From: Prostheceraeus crozeri
Taxonomy: Eukaryota; Platyhelminthes; Polycladida; Euryleptidae
NCBI GenBank assembly: GCA_907163375.1
Contig: CAJQUW010007510.1
Location: forward strand, 186,001 to 250,000
DNA: 64,000 nt
Direction of reading: 5' to 3'
Positions within the stretch are counted from its first letter, which is position 1; every line of letters begins with the position of its first letter. The notes beneath the pieces are model-generated. The model saw only the letters and a list, made by a program, of their open reading frames with translations, ran no database searches and was not told where the DNA came from. Of the stretch, positions 49,728-59,921 are shown piece by piece. Both the position numbers and the translations under genes were made by a program.

Positions 49728-49743
49728 GGCCCTTATCAGAGCC
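49728..49743 (-). ncRNA. Histone-type 3' stem-loop, diverged loop (arm 2)
   Basis: Minus strand GGCTCT-GATA-AGGGCC followed by ACCA, identical to arm 1. Confidence 0.65.
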
Positions 49744-49837
49744 GTTGGTTCGTTCTCGTCGCATCTGAAAAATAGAAAGAAAATAGATGAAATTATATTC
49801 AAGTGATAGAGATGATATTAACTTACCATAAATTAAC

Positions 49838-50932
49838 TTAATCGGTTTGTTGAACCTTCGATATAGGTGGCTGAGGCAAGCATTTGGCCGGCAGTTTCCG
49901 CTTGCGGTGGCGCAATTCCTTGATGTCACCATCATGTTTTATTGAGAGATGAAGGCAGCGCATCTCCGCCATCGCCCCATCGTCGCACTCGAACGTGGTG
50001 TCCAAGTCCTCACTCTCAAGGATGACGCTGTCGACGATTCTGCTCTTGATGACGGGAATGTGGAGCGTTGTTCGTCTCTCCTCTTTCTTCTGGCTCTCAG
50101 TCAGGCTAGTCTTTAGTTGCTCGATTTTTAACTTTGACACCTCTTCCTGAGCTTTTAGTGATTTTATGTACGTCGCCTGCTCTTCAACTCGTTTTTCGCA
50201 GGCAAGCGCCCTTTCGCGGAAAGGTTCCAAGTTAATTACTTGGGTCTTGAGGGCCCGAATCTCGGCTACTTGACCCTTCAGGTGGAAATTGTTGTCCCTA
50301 AGGACCGCACATTCGTTTTTGTAACGAGTGAGCTCATCTTTTAATTTCGTGAGTACATATTCCTGGCTCACTTTTGCGATCTGGGTATCCTTATTCCAGC
50401 TGTTCGTCTGCTGCTTAATCCCCTTCTTTACTGGGGAAGGTGCGATCACTTTCTTTATCGGGGAAGACTGATTTGCCGGTTTTCCTATCTCTTCCGCGTT
50501 TTTATTGATGACGACCTCCTCAGAATCGGAGTCATCTGAGCTGTCCAAATCACTTAGTGGACCCTTCTCTTCTGCTGTCGATGAGGTAGTGACCAAAGCA
50601 GCAGGTTCCAAAATGGTTGCAATAGCCTCTTGTAGTGCTGCGTCTAAATCGACTGTTGCTTCGTTGAAGTAGGGTGCGATCAATTTGCCGATCTCTGATG
50701 TTGTATAATTACTAGCCTTCTTGATCGGACATTCGGCGTGGGCGATGTAAAATGCCTCATGGTCCTCGCCTTCAAAAAATTTCAGGCAATGCGTGCAGCC
50801 GGAAATAACGGCTCTTTCCTCGTAAAAGTGAGGAGTATTTTTCTATTTGTTAATGTGGCGTTTAAATTCGCCGCCTCTCTTAATCTCTCCACAAGAGCAC
50901 TTTTTGAATAAAAATTTTGAGTTGCCTCCCAT
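49838..50932 (-). pseudogene. Gene A, arm 2, without Polinton; frame disrupted
   Basis: The uninterrupted version of the gene split at 1,325/19,191: zinc-type N-terminus, acidic linker, coiled coil and C-terminal domain follow one another, and the Polinton-1 target (GACGAA) is present once near 50,398. The frame of this arm is disrupted within the N-terminal motif, so with arm 1 split by Polinton-1 neither arm seems able to make the full protein. The 3' UTR intron and stem-loop follow at 49,728-49,826. Confidence 0.65.
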
Positions 50933-51539
50933 TTTGTAACTTATGTATCTGTAAAGGAAGGATGAAATAGAATTACTGACAAGCGACATTGGCAGTCATT
51001 TTTATAATCATACAGCTAAATTGTGAGATTGGTGGAAAGTGTCGAAACTTTGAATCCGTTACAGGCATTACTCAGAGGGGATCTTATCCCAACTCCAAGG
51101 CCTCGGCCCACAAATCCAACCTCCCGCGGACAGAGCGTGCGTCATATCACTGTGTTGGTATCCGGACCCTGATTTTGACATGAAAACCAGTGGATTGTTT
51201 ACAAAGGTTGCAAATTCCAAGCCGAAGCTCGCCTCCCACAACTTTATAAATGTCTTAGTTGAATTCAGCAGGGTCGAAAACCCCAGAAAACCTCCAAAAC
51301 TAGTGAATTTAAATTTTTCAACTTTTTAGCACTACTTATGAAATTTTATAAGTAGTTTATCACTTAGGACAAGTCAATAGCGACCGAACCTTTTTTGAAT
51401 CAAGTCAAACGGACTTGTAGAAGCAAATTTACAAGCCTTTAAAGTTTTGGAGTCTTTTATGGCCTGGAGACGAAGGCCATCTCCTGGCTAACCTCTAAGT
51501 CTGACGGCTTAGCTGATATCAGCAATGAAATTTTCTAAG

Positions 51540-53095
51540 TCTAGTAAAAAAAACAGCCACAAAAGTTTGAAGTTAAAATATATTCTCCCGAGCTTTCGTC
51601 AGAATACGGCCAACATATTCATGGGAATGAAAATAGATCAGAAGAGGGGATTACATGATACACAAATTTCGCAAGAACAGACACGGAGACAGAGAAGAAA
51701 CCGAGAGGAGGGGGGAACAGATTACATCAACAAGAAAGTTAACACTTGATGCCTTTCAACACTAAATTGGCAACATGATTGTTGACATTAGTCACGCCTT
51801 GGTTTGAATTGACAACACTGTTACAATGGGATTTGATCATAGATGATTCAATTACTTTTCTAGTATGGAGGTCAGCACACTTATAAATCATTTTACAATC
51901 ATCAAAATTGAAAGAGTGGTTATTATCTAGGGAATGAGCAAACATAGCATTATTTAGGTTCCTATTTCTAATGTCACACTTGTGTTCATAAATCCTATTG
52001 TTTAGACAACGACCTGTTTCGCCAATATAAAATTTTTCGCAATCAGTACAATCAACGCGGTATACACCCGCAGAAGTACTACGACGAGGGGCGTTAGATA
52101 CAATGAAAGATTTAATTTTATTCGGATGCGAAAAAGAAAAATTACAATTCAGAGACCTACGTAGTTTGGAATGAACATTAGAATTAAGGGATGGGACAAA
52201 AGGAACACTAAAAGTGAAAGTGGGTTTCTCGACATCGACATTGGTAGACTGAGTCCTAAAATATGAACGTTTCGCTCTGTGCTGAGCTTTACGTAAAACA
52301 AAAGGCAGGTAGGCTAACTTGGACAGAGTTTTGAAAATATGATCACATTCACTATGGAGGAATTGAGGACTGCAAATTCTAATAGCACGCAAAAATAAGC
52401 CTTGAGCAACACTGACTTTAACGGAAAGCGGGTGATGCGAAAAAAAGTGGAGATAGGACTCAGAATGAGTGGGTTTGCGGAAAACCTTAAACAGTAAATG
52501 GTCAGGCTTACGCATGATAAAAACATCAAGGAAGGGAATACAGGAGTTGCTCTCCCATTCATGAGTAAACGAGAGAGACGGGTACAAAGAATTTAAAAAT
52601 GACATAAAAGAATCTAAGTTGAAGTTGGCAGGAACGATGGCAAGAATATCATCTACATAGCGGACAAAAAATGAGGGGGCAAGACCATTAAAGGAAGGCA
52701 GGAGTTCAGACTCAATATGTTCTAAAAAGAAATTGGCTAAAACAGGAGAGAGGGGATTACCCATAGAAAAGCCAAAGATTTGTTCATAGAAACGCTCATC
52801 ACAAGAAAAGAAGCTACTAGAGGCTGAAAGTTTTATCAAATCAATCAGACACGGAATAGAGATGGGAAGGTCATGATTAATAGAAGGAAATCGTCGAGCC
52901 AAGAAATCTAAAGTGAGTTCTAGGGGTACGTTGGTGAAAAGGGAAACAGCATCAAAGGAGATGACCTTATCGGAAGAACACAGCGAAACCGACTTGAGCC
53001 TAGAAATAAGGTCACCGCTATGTTTCAGATGAGAAGGTGAAAATTTCCCAAGGTAAGGTGTCATAAGAGAAGAAAGTTTTTTTTTTCTAAGTCGG
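51540..53095 (-). mobile_element. Penelope-like retroelement, 5'-truncated
   Basis: A Penelope-like element encodes a telomerase-related reverse transcriptase with a GIY-YIG endonuclease. The ORF and 3' UTR are present; the front of the reverse transcriptase is missing, the usual 5' truncation. It lies in the gene A intron on the same strand, and its 3' UTR is also found at window positions 1-187, so it inserted before the arms duplicated. Confidence 0.85.
51739..53064 (-). CDS. Penelope-like RT and GIY-YIG endonuclease (partial)
   Basis: 441 residues from the first ATG. Reverse transcriptase motif A is SFDAVSLFTNVP, motif B FGFSMGNPLSPVLANFFLE, motif C RYVDD, then the thumb (RKPTHSESYLHF). 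The GIY-YIG nuclease starts at GVYRVDC with a CxxC, followed by FYIGETGRCLNNR and EHK. Known full proteins have about 250 more residues in front (fingers); homology here begins near SSLMTPYLG. The upstream sequence in frame is unrelated. The RT copies its RNA at a nicked target. The open frame suggests it is young or recently active. Confidence 0.9.
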   Translation of the reverse strand: MTPYLGKFSPSHLKHSGDLISRLKSVSLCSSDKVISFDAVSLFTNVPLELTLDFLARRFPSINHDLPISIPCLIDLIKLSASSSFFSCDERFYEQIFGFSMGNPLSPVLANFFLEHIESELLPSFNGLAPSFFVRYVDDILAIVPANFNLDSFMSFLNSLYPSLSFTHEWESNSCIPFLDVFIMRKPDHLLFKVFRKPTHSESYLHFFSHHPLSVKVSVAQGLFLRAIRICSPQFLHSECDHIFKTLSKLAYLPFVLRKAQHRAKRSYFRTQSTNVDVEKPTFTFSVPFVPSLNSNVHSKLRRSLNCNFSFSHPNKIKSFIVSNAPRRSTSAGVYRVDCTDCEKFYIGETGRCLNNRIYEHKCDIRNRNLNNAMFAHSLDNNHSFNFDDCKMIYKCADLHTRKVIESSMIKSHCNSVVNSNQGVTNVNNHVANLVLKGIKC

Positions 53096-53173
53096 TTTCT
53101 TACAGAAACCCGGAATTTGGAATGTCCGATTCTATCATCGGAGCTCAGACAGACGACCTACCATTGACAATCC

Positions 53174-53216
53174 CTCGTCTTAATGTCAAGTCTCTGTCGG
53201 TTCCCAGCTTATATAG
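53174..53216 (-). promoter_or_regulatory. TATA box and leader exon of gene A (arm 2)
   Basis: Minus strand CACTATATAAGC (53,209-53,219), then AAGACGAGG about 35-40 nt downstream. The third locus has TATATAAA and AAAGACGAGG at the same spacing, and both share CTGAGCTCC further on. Confidence 0.6.
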
Positions 53217-53249
53217 TGTGTGGCGATCAGCTGATGACGTAAGATCCAT

Positions 53250-54330
53250 CATCCAAAAACTTAAAACGCTTCTATCACCGATTCTGGAGGTCCGATTGAG
53301 CTGGAAATACACCATTTCAATGTAGAATTTGACGCTGAATCCAAATCTGTCCTCCGTTTTCCCATCCGATGCTTCGTTTTGGCTCTACAGCCCACAGCCA
53401 TCGCAAAAATTCTAACTCGTTTTTTCGAAAAAATTTTGTGAAGAAAAATTTTTTCTCTCCGATTGACTTGAAACTCACCATGTTGATAGAGAATTTGACG
53501 CTGATTCCAAATCTGAAATCCGTTTTCCCATCCGATGCTTCGTTTTGGCGCTACAGCCCAAAACGTCCAAAATTCTAACTGTCGTTTTTCGCCAATCTCC
53601 CAAAATCTTAAATGGCGTCTCACATCTAAACGAAGACAGATATGAACAAGCCGTTTCTTTCACTGAATTTGTCTCACTCTTAGCTTTCAAACGAGCTATT
53701 GCACGACTTTCTACGATCACTAGAAGCAAAATTGGAAGATCGGTGCCGGGGGGGGGGGCGTCAGCGAAAATTTTTTCTCTCCGATTGACTTGAAACTCAC
53801 CATGTTGATAGAGAATTTGACGCTGATTCCAAATCTGAAATCCGTTTTCCCATCCGATGCTTCGTTTTGGCGCTACAGCCCAAAACGTCCAAAATTCTAA
53901 CTGTCGTTTTTCGCCAATCTCCCAAAATCTTAAATGGCGTCTCACATCTAAACAAAGACAGATATGAACAAGCCGTTTCTTTCACTGAATTTGTCTCACT
54001 CTTAGCTTTCAAACGAGCTATTGCACGACTTTCTACGATCACTAGAACCAAAATTGGAAGATCGGTGCCGGGGGGGGGGGCGTCAGTGAAAATTTTTTCT
54101 CTCCGATTGCTTTCAAATTCACCATACAGATGCAGAATTTCACGCTGAATCCGAATCTGGCCTCCGTTTTCCCATCCGATGCTTCGTTTTGGCGCTACAG
54201 CCCAAAACCAACCCACATTTGCCGTTAACTCTGTCGTTTCTCCGAAAAATGTTGAAAATTTTTTCTCGCCGATTGAGCTGGAAATCACACCACTGATGCA
54301 GAATTTGACGCTGAGTCCAAAAATCACATT
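53250..54330 (+). repeat. Tandem array, 322-bp units with poly-G tract
   Basis: CTCTCCGATTGA recurs at 53,457, 53,779 and 54,101, an exact 322-bp period, with a partial unit before. Each unit holds CCCATCCGATGCTTCGTTTTGG, a stretch ending TTGCACGACTTTCTACGATC, and a run of 9-11 G before CGTCAGYGAAAA. The open frames across it are shadows of the repeat. Confidence 0.9.
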
Positions 54331-55500
54331 TGCAAAGTCCTCCGAGCACTGCTTCTACTCGAAAGATCCCATTTTCACCCCAAAATTCATGTTCACGAAA
54401 ATTAGCACCACGTCAGAACCTGGCGGTCGCCCAAGTCCACCACGACACTCTGTCGTTTTATCGAAGGGAGGGGGGGACGTCAGCGACCATTTTTCGACGG
54501 CGGCCATCTTGCGCTATCCAGTGGTGTAGATTTACTTACTACTAATGGTTAAATGTACTCATAATCTTTCTCAGAGCAAGATTTCGAATTGCTTGGGGAA
54601 TACGATCTCTGCAACTGTAAGAATCCTATTTCTTGACATAACAAATGCGTTGGAGAAACTGCACCAGTCGATCAGTACTATCAAAATTTGTTATTACCTA
54701 GACATCTAGATTTCTAGTAAATCGTCAGCATTGAGGGGGGGGTAATTTGGGGATTCTCAAAGGAGAGTTATTTTCTCCATCTTATTCGTGCTTTCCGTCG
54801 ATGGTAAGTTTCAAGTTTCTCACAACACAATTAGTTGGAAGTACATAAGTTGATAACATTCGCTTGCTTCATTTTATTGGATCCCTAAGCAAGAACGACC
54901 TTCAATTAGAATGTGGTCCTACAGTTTCTTGGTTCAGATCAGTTTGTCTTCCTCTCAACAAAATTCTCCATAGTGTGTCCGGTGATGCCTTCACTGATTC
55001 CAAGAATTTAGCGATCATTTTGCCATTCTGCCTCTCATGTCTTTCTCTCAACGAACGAAGTGTCTAGTGATGGACAGTATCACTGAATCCAGGGTGACAA
55101 TAACCCTTTTGAAACTAGGTCATCCTTTCTCATGTCTGGTTGCTGTTTTTCCAGTGATATGAAGTGAGTAGTAAGCAAAACTCCACTTCTGGACCGCGCA
55201 AGATGGCGGCCACCGCTGCGTCCCCCCCCTCTGGCACGGCAGAGTGTCGTGGTCGGCCGCCGTGGTGCTTCGTGTCTGAGCCCCCCCCCCTCTGGAACGA
55301 CAGAGGTTGTGGTCTGTCGTGGTGTGCCGGCCAGGTGGGTCCACGTTCACAACATGTTCGCTGACGCCCCCCCCTCTGCAACGACAGAGTGTGAGACTCG
55401 GGTGAGTTGGTCCGACCGCCTGGTTGACGTGGGCGACCGTCTAGGTTGACGTGGGCGACCGCCAGGATTAGTCTTGAGGCTATAGTGTGTGATGTTTTTG
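54331..55500. repeat. Unit-free middle of the array with C-runs
   Basis: It begins as a diverged unit (54,240-54,540, ending GGCGGCCATCTTGCGC) and is mirrored near 55,190 (GCGCAAGATGGCGGCC), so the two arrays face each other. In between, 54,540-55,130 is ordinary AT-rich sequence with no gene. 55,200-55,460 is GC-rich with several C8-C10 runs, each followed by TCTGGMACGRCAGAG. Confidence 0.6.
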
Positions 55501-57340
55501 GTGTGTAGCGTCCAAACGAAGCATCGGATGAGAAAACGGAGGTCAGATTCGGATTCAGCGTGAAATTCTGCATCGGTAGGGTGAGTTTCAAGGCAATCGG
55601 TGAGAAAAAATTTTCAACATTTTTCGAAAAACGACAGAGTTAGAATTTGGGACGTTTTGGTGTGTAGCGCCCAAACGAAGCATCGGATGAGAAAACGGAG
55701 GCCAGATTCGGAATCTACGTGAAATTTTGGGTTAGGAAGGATGTTTCCAGCGAAATCGCAGAGAAAAAATTTTCGGCTGACTCCCCCCCCCCTGGACGGC
55801 TTGCTTCCAGTGGACGGATTTTGTCGTGCGATAGCTTGTTTGAAAGCTAAGAGTGAGACAAACTCAGTGAAAGAATCGGCTTGTTCGTATCTGTCTTCGT
55901 TCAAAAGTTAGAGCGGTTACAAGATTTTAGGTCGGAGCTCGCTCACCTGAAAAATCCTAAGTGTCAGAGTGACTTTGTATGGGTAAAATTTTGAAAATTT
56001 TCCAAAGTGTGGAATTTCGACCTGGGACCGTCACCAAAACATTTTTCATCAAATTTCACTGACCCCCCCCCCCCCCCCGACAACAATCTTCTAACTTTGG
56101 TTCTAGTGGACGGATTTTGTCTTACAGCTACTCGTTTGAAAGAGGAGAAAAAACTGCTCGACAACATTTTTTGTTGCGAGTCAATCGGACCAGCCGTTCA
56201 CAAGTTAGAGCGGTTACAAGATTTTAGGTCGGAGCTCGCTCACCTGAAAAAATCCTAAGTGTCAGAGTGGCTTTGTATGGGTAAAATTTTGAAAATTTTC
56301 CAAAGTGTGGAATTTCGACCTGGGACCGCCACCAAAACATTTTTCATCAAATTTCACCGACCCCCCCCCCCGACAGCAATCTTCTAACTTTGGTTCTAGT
56401 GGACGGATTTTGTCTTACAGCTACTCGTTTGAAAGAGGAGAAAAAACTGCTCCACAACATTTTTTGTTGCGAGTCAATCGGACCAGCCGTTCACAAGTTA
56501 GAGCGGTTACAAGATTTTAGGTCGGAGCTCGCTCACCTGAAAAAATCCTAAGTGTCAGAGTGGCTTTGTATGGGTAAAATTTTGAAAATTTTCCAAAGTG
56601 TGGAATTTCGACCTGGGTCCGCCACCAAAACATTTTTCATCAAATTTCACTGACCTCCCCCCCCCTGGACAGCTAGCTTCTATCTTGGCTTCTAGTGGAC
56701 GGATTTTGTCGTGCAATAGCTCGTTTGAAAGCTAAGAGTGAGACAAATTCAGTGAAAGAATCGGCTTGTTCCTATCTGTCTTCGTTCACAAGTTAGAGCG
56801 GTTACAAGATTTTAGGTCGGAGCTCGCTCACCTGAAAAAATCCTAAGTGTCAGAGTGGCTTTGTATGGGTAAAATTTTGAAAATTTTCCAAAGTGTGGAA
56901 TTTCGACCTGGGACCGCCACCAAAACATTTTTCATCAAATTTCACTGACCTCCCCCCCCTGGACAGCTAGCTTCTATCTTGGCTTCTAGTGGACGGATTT
57001 TGTCGTGCAATAGCTCGTTTGAAAGCTAAGAGTGAGACAAATTCAGTGAAAGAATCGGCTTGTTCCTATCTGTCTTCGTTCAAAAGTTAGAGCGGTTACA
57101 AGATTTTAGGTCGGAGCTCGCTCACCTGAAAAAATCCTAAGTGTCAGAGTGACTTTGTATGGGTAAAATTTTGAAAATTTTCCAAAGTGTGGAATTTCGA
57201 CCTGGGACCGTCACCAAAACATTTTTCATCAAATTTCTCTGAACGAGGGGGGGGAGGTCAGTGAAATTTGATGAAAAATGTTTTGGTTAAGGTCCCAGGT
57301 TGAAATTCGGAAGTTTTAAATTTTTCAAAATTTTCACCAC
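55500..57340 (-). repeat. Tandem array, 293-298 bp units with poly-C tract
   Basis: GGTAAAATTTTGAAAATTTTCC recurs at about 55,982, 56,280, 56,573, 56,868 and 57,162. Each unit has a C-run (up to 17 C near 56,063) after TTTCACTGACC. The units share long stretches with the reverse complement of the 322-bp array. A partial unit in the other orientation (57,240-57,330, with a G-run) ends the array. Confidence 0.9.
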
Positions 57341-57543
57341 ACTGGAGCTCTCACACTTAGGAATTTTTTCACTTGTGGCATGTTACATGGACATGTGCTG
57401 GCGGACCAACTTCCCGTGGTCATATGAGAATGGTTCAGGTGTCATATTGTAAAGAATGATGAGACAAATCGTTTGCAACAAACCGCATGTCGCTACGATG
57501 AATACTTTCGGAGATAGAGCCATTTTAAGTTTTCTTCCGAGCA
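57341..57543 (+). promoter_or_regulatory. Upstream region of the third-locus gene A
   Basis: About 200 bp of unique sequence between the array and the TATA box; nothing further recognised. Confidence 0.3.
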
Positions 57544-57592
57544 TATATAAACCCCCGACAACGTAAGTCTGATCACTTCATCGAAAGACGAG
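57544..57592 (+). promoter_or_regulatory. TATA box and non-coding exon 1, third-locus gene A
   Basis: TATATAAA at 57,544-57,551. Transcription would start near 57,575. Exon 1 ends at 57,592 with donor GAG|GTAAGC. Confidence 0.65.
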
Positions 57593-58122
57593 GTAAGCGA
57601 CGGTCGTCGCTCTGAGCTCCCGATATCGGGTGCAAAGGACTCTATCTTTTGAAGTAGGCAAGCTATCTTGCTACTTCAAAGTTTGTATGATAGAGTTTGA
57701 TAGTGTCTTTACTACTGATAAAATTTTTTAAAAGTAGTATGAGTAGTAAAATGCGGAATTTTTTAAAAATTCTTAATTTTCACTTTTTTCAAAGTTTTAA
57801 CATATAGACTAAGGTTTTCAAGTATCCTGAGTTCAAATATGCTATCAGATTTGAAATTTAACTAAGTCTAAGGCAGCTTTGAGGGGTTAGATCCCAGCTA
57901 CTGATCACTACCTTTGACTCGGCGTTCCTGTTACCACTTCGGGGCAGTGACAATGATGTCTTCAGCTGTAAAGAGCGGGTATCGGGGAAGATCTCTCACT
58001 TCCCTAGTGATCGGTACAAGGCCTTCGGGCTGTCGACGGGATCGAGTGCCACTCACTACACTCTTTAGGAATATGACTGTACTACATGATTCCAAACTTA
58101 TACAAATTTCATTATCTTACAG
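57593..58122 (+). other. 5' UTR intron, third-locus gene A
   Basis: 530 nt from GTAAGC to TATCTTACAG. It contains AT-rich hairpin-like stretches (AGTAGTATGAGTAGT; AAGTAGGCAAGCTATCTTGCTACTT near 57,640). The arm version of this intron took in the Penelope-like element. Confidence 0.6.
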
Positions 58123-58140
58123 TTCACAATAAAATCTAAC

Positions 58141-59331
58141 ATGGCCAATGACAAAAATCGCAAATATCACATCAAAATGTGCTCTTGTGGGCGAGTTAAT
58201 CGCAGTGCGGACGCCAAAGCTCATGTGAAGAAGGCGGGCACCGGCCACATGATTGTCTTGAATAGGGTTGCTTGCGTAAAGTGTAGAGTGCTGAAGGGTG
58301 ATGAGGATGAGGTGCGTTTTTACAGAGTGCATGCTGACTGTAGTGGTGGTTTAGTGACTGATTTGAGATTTACGCAGTTGATTGTGGAAGAGAGGGAGCG
58401 AATGTTGGCGAATGTTGCGAATGTTGTTGAGAATGTTGTTGAGAATGTTGTTGAGAATGTTGTTGAGAATGATGAGTTGGCGAGAGCGGTTGCGTCGTTG
58501 GAGGGTGAGATTGAGCAGCGGAAGAGAGTGCTTGAGAGTGATGATGAGGATGATGTGGATTTAGATAGGGAGCGTGTGAGGAAGCGTGTGAGGAAGTTGA
58601 GCTCTTCGTCATCGGAGGTGTCCAACATCGTCATCACCGACCCCCCGAAGAGCTCATCTTCCCCAAAAGTGAAGAGTGGTGGGATTCGTATGCAGTCGGC
58701 GAGGTGGTTGAAGGATGAAGAGAAGAGACATGTTTCGCAGCAGATGGTGCATGAGTTGTTAGTGAAAAAGTTTGAGAGTTTGAAGAAAGTGAAGGATGAA
58801 GTTGTGAAGGAGTTGGATGAGTTGAAAAAGAAGGATTTGAAGTCGAAGGAGGTGGCGGATGAAAACATTAGAATGAGGCGTTGTGTGACTGATTTGAAGA
58901 ATAAGACGCGAGAGTTGGAAGAGAAGAATGATGCGTGTGAGAAGAGGGCGAGTGCTGCGGAGAGAAGAATGAGAGATGCAGAGGCGAAGTTTGAGGAGAT
59001 GATGAAGGAGATGAGTGTGTTGAGAGCGAGGAATGTTGAGTTGGAGAGGACTGTGGCTCGGCGGGGTGATGAGAGGCAGGCGTGTGAGAAGTTGGAGCGC
59101 ATGAGGGATGAGTGGGAACGTGTGAATGAGGATCGTTTGTTTGAATTTCACATCCCTATTCGGGACAATCATTTGGCCGGCGAAGTACTCGTAAACCAGA
59201 ATTTAGACGAATCCATCCTATGCTACAACGGTCATCCCACGAAAAAATGCCTCCACGCCAGCTTACGAATGCGCGGTCACTTGCATAAATTTTCGATTCG
59301 GAAACGCGCGAGACTACCTAAGGATGACTAA
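58141..59331 (+). CDS. Gene A paralog (third locus), Cys/His-coiled-coil protein
   Basis: 396 residues, intact. Residues 14-67 carry the shared eight-ligand module: CxC (14, 16), His28, His36, CxxC (45, 48), His64, Cys67. Then four tandem 12-bp repeats encode VVEN. A Ser-rich acidic/basic linker contains RKRVRKL, a nuclear-signal-like cluster, followed by a long coiled coil (about residues 215-330) and the conserved C-terminal domain (FHIPIRDN...LCYNG...CLHASLRM...RKRARLP). The coding strand is very G-rich and C-poor in the middle but not at the ends. Identity to the arm gene is low outside the two end domains. Transcript: TATA, 5' UTR intron, 3' UTR intron, histone-type stem-loop. Function unknown. 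Confidence 0.75.
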   Translation: MANDKNRKYHIKMCSCGRVNRSADAKAHVKKAGTGHMIVLNRVACVKCRVLKGDEDEVRFYRVHADCSGGLVTDLRFTQLIVEERERMLANVANVVENVVENVVENVVENDELARAVASLEGEIEQRKRVLESDDEDDVDLDRERVRKRVRKLSSSSSEVSNIVITDPPKSSSSPKVKSGGIRMQSARWLKDEEKRHVSQQMVHELLVKKFESLKKVKDEVVKELDELKKKDLKSKEVADENIRMRRCVTDLKNKTRELEEKNDACEKRASAAERRMRDAEAKFEEMMKEMSVLRARNVELERTVARRGDERQACEKLERMRDEWERVNEDRLFEFHIPIRDNHLAGEVLVNQNLDESILCYNGHPTKKCLHASLRMRGHLHKFSIRKRARLPKDD

Positions 59332-59335
59332 CTTG

Positions 59336-59395
59336 GTAAGTGAAAAGCAAATAAGATAGTATATCCTATTCTAATACATATCATTTTCATTGCAG
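59336..59395 (+). other. 3' UTR intron, third-locus gene A
   Basis: 60 nt, donor CTTG|GTAAGT, acceptor CATTGCAG. It lies 4 nt after the stop codon. Confidence 0.65.
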
Positions 59396-59432
59396 ATCTT
59401 TGCCCGCCTTCACCACCCCATCAATTTACTCC

Positions 59433-59575
59433 CGAGAACGAACCATCGGCTCTCTTAAGGGCCACCTAGGGGCAAGACATGATAGAACCTCCACGCGGTT
59501 TGCCCTGGGCAGTCTTCGGACTGGCGAATACTATCATTAAGTTGAATCTGCTATCAGTCAACTTGAACGTTGCGT
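59433..59575 (+). repeat. 140-bp stem-loop repeat, copy 1 (third locus)
   Basis: From GAGAACGAACCATCGG to TTGAACGTTGC: histone-type stem-loop plus two hairpins (CAGTC-TTCG-GACTG; AAGTTGA...TCAACTT). Copies at 59,907-60,049 and 60,426-60,566, and in both arms. Confidence 0.85.
59448..59463 (+). ncRNA. Histone-type 3' stem-loop 1 (third locus)
   Basis: GGCTCT-CTTA-AGGGCC, followed by ACC. It matches the histone mRNA 3' stem-loop: six-pair stem, pyrimidine-rich tetraloop ending in A, ACC(A) flank. A CAAGA-type purine stretch lies about 10 nt downstream, where a U7 site would be expected. Confidence 0.8.
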
Positions 59576-59588
59576 CGCGTTAGAGGGG

Positions 59589-59596
59589 TATATAAA
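59589..59596 (+). promoter_or_regulatory. TATA box of small gene E1
   Basis: TATATAAA in GGGGTATATAAACC, 32 bp before the start codon, so the 5' UTR is only a few nt. Confidence 0.7.
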
Positions 59597-59627
59597 CCAC
59601 TGCCTCTCATTTCATTTCATTTCAATC

Positions 59628-59894
59628 ATGCAGACGCCGAACAGTCAAGTTAGCTCTCCTCGCGGACCGCAGATAAGGCCGCGAAATTTATTTGAGGAGT
59701 TTGTCAGGCTAGAGGAGCAAGACAGAGTCCACAACAATCTTGCTCGGATTGGCAATCCGATGACAGCAACTGCTGTCAATCCAACGGAATGGTGCTACAT
59801 TCCACTCTATACTCACATGCCAGTTAGTGTGGAAGTCGACAGTGCTACCAAAGAGAGAGTCTTTGACTCTCTCAGCAGAATTGGTAGGCTGTAG
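59628..59894 (+). CDS. Small gene E1, unrecognised 88-residue protein
   Basis: Starts at the first ATG after the TATA box. The N-terminus is Pro/Ser/Arg-rich, then a helix (LFEEFVRLEEQDRVHNNLARI), then EWCYIPLYTHMPVSVEV, and a C-terminal LSRIGRL that echoes the LARIG of the helix. No intron and no AATAAA; the gene is followed within 30 bp by a histone-type stem-loop repeat, so the mRNA probably lacks poly(A). No family recognised. Its setting between two copies of the 140-bp repeat suggests a cassette. Confidence 0.6.
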   Translation: MQTPNSQVSSPRGPQIRPRNLFEEFVRLEEQDRVHNNLARIGNPMTATAVNPTEWCYIPLYTHMPVSVEVDSATKERVFDSLSRIGRL

Positions 59895-59921
59895 GATGAC
59901 GACTCCCGAGAACGAACCATC

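Larger units (their letters stand above)
50949..53173 (-). other. 5' UTR intron of gene A, arm 2, containing a Penelope-like element
   Basis: The acceptor CTTTACAG ends at 50,949 (minus strand). The leader exon near 53,174-53,190 shares GACGAGG and CTGAGCTCC with the third-locus leader and donor (57,575-57,640). The donor itself is not as clear as in the third locus. Confidence 0.5.

Noticed and set aside
53261-54545. Several 70-176 residue frames in the tandem array
   Set aside because: They repeat with the 322-bp unit, occur on both strands and include the G-run; no domain is visible.
58320-59172. Long antisense frames (260, 137 and 80 residues) across gene A paralog
   Set aside because: Shadows of the strongly biased G-rich coding strand; low-complexity Ser/Phe/His content and no domain.
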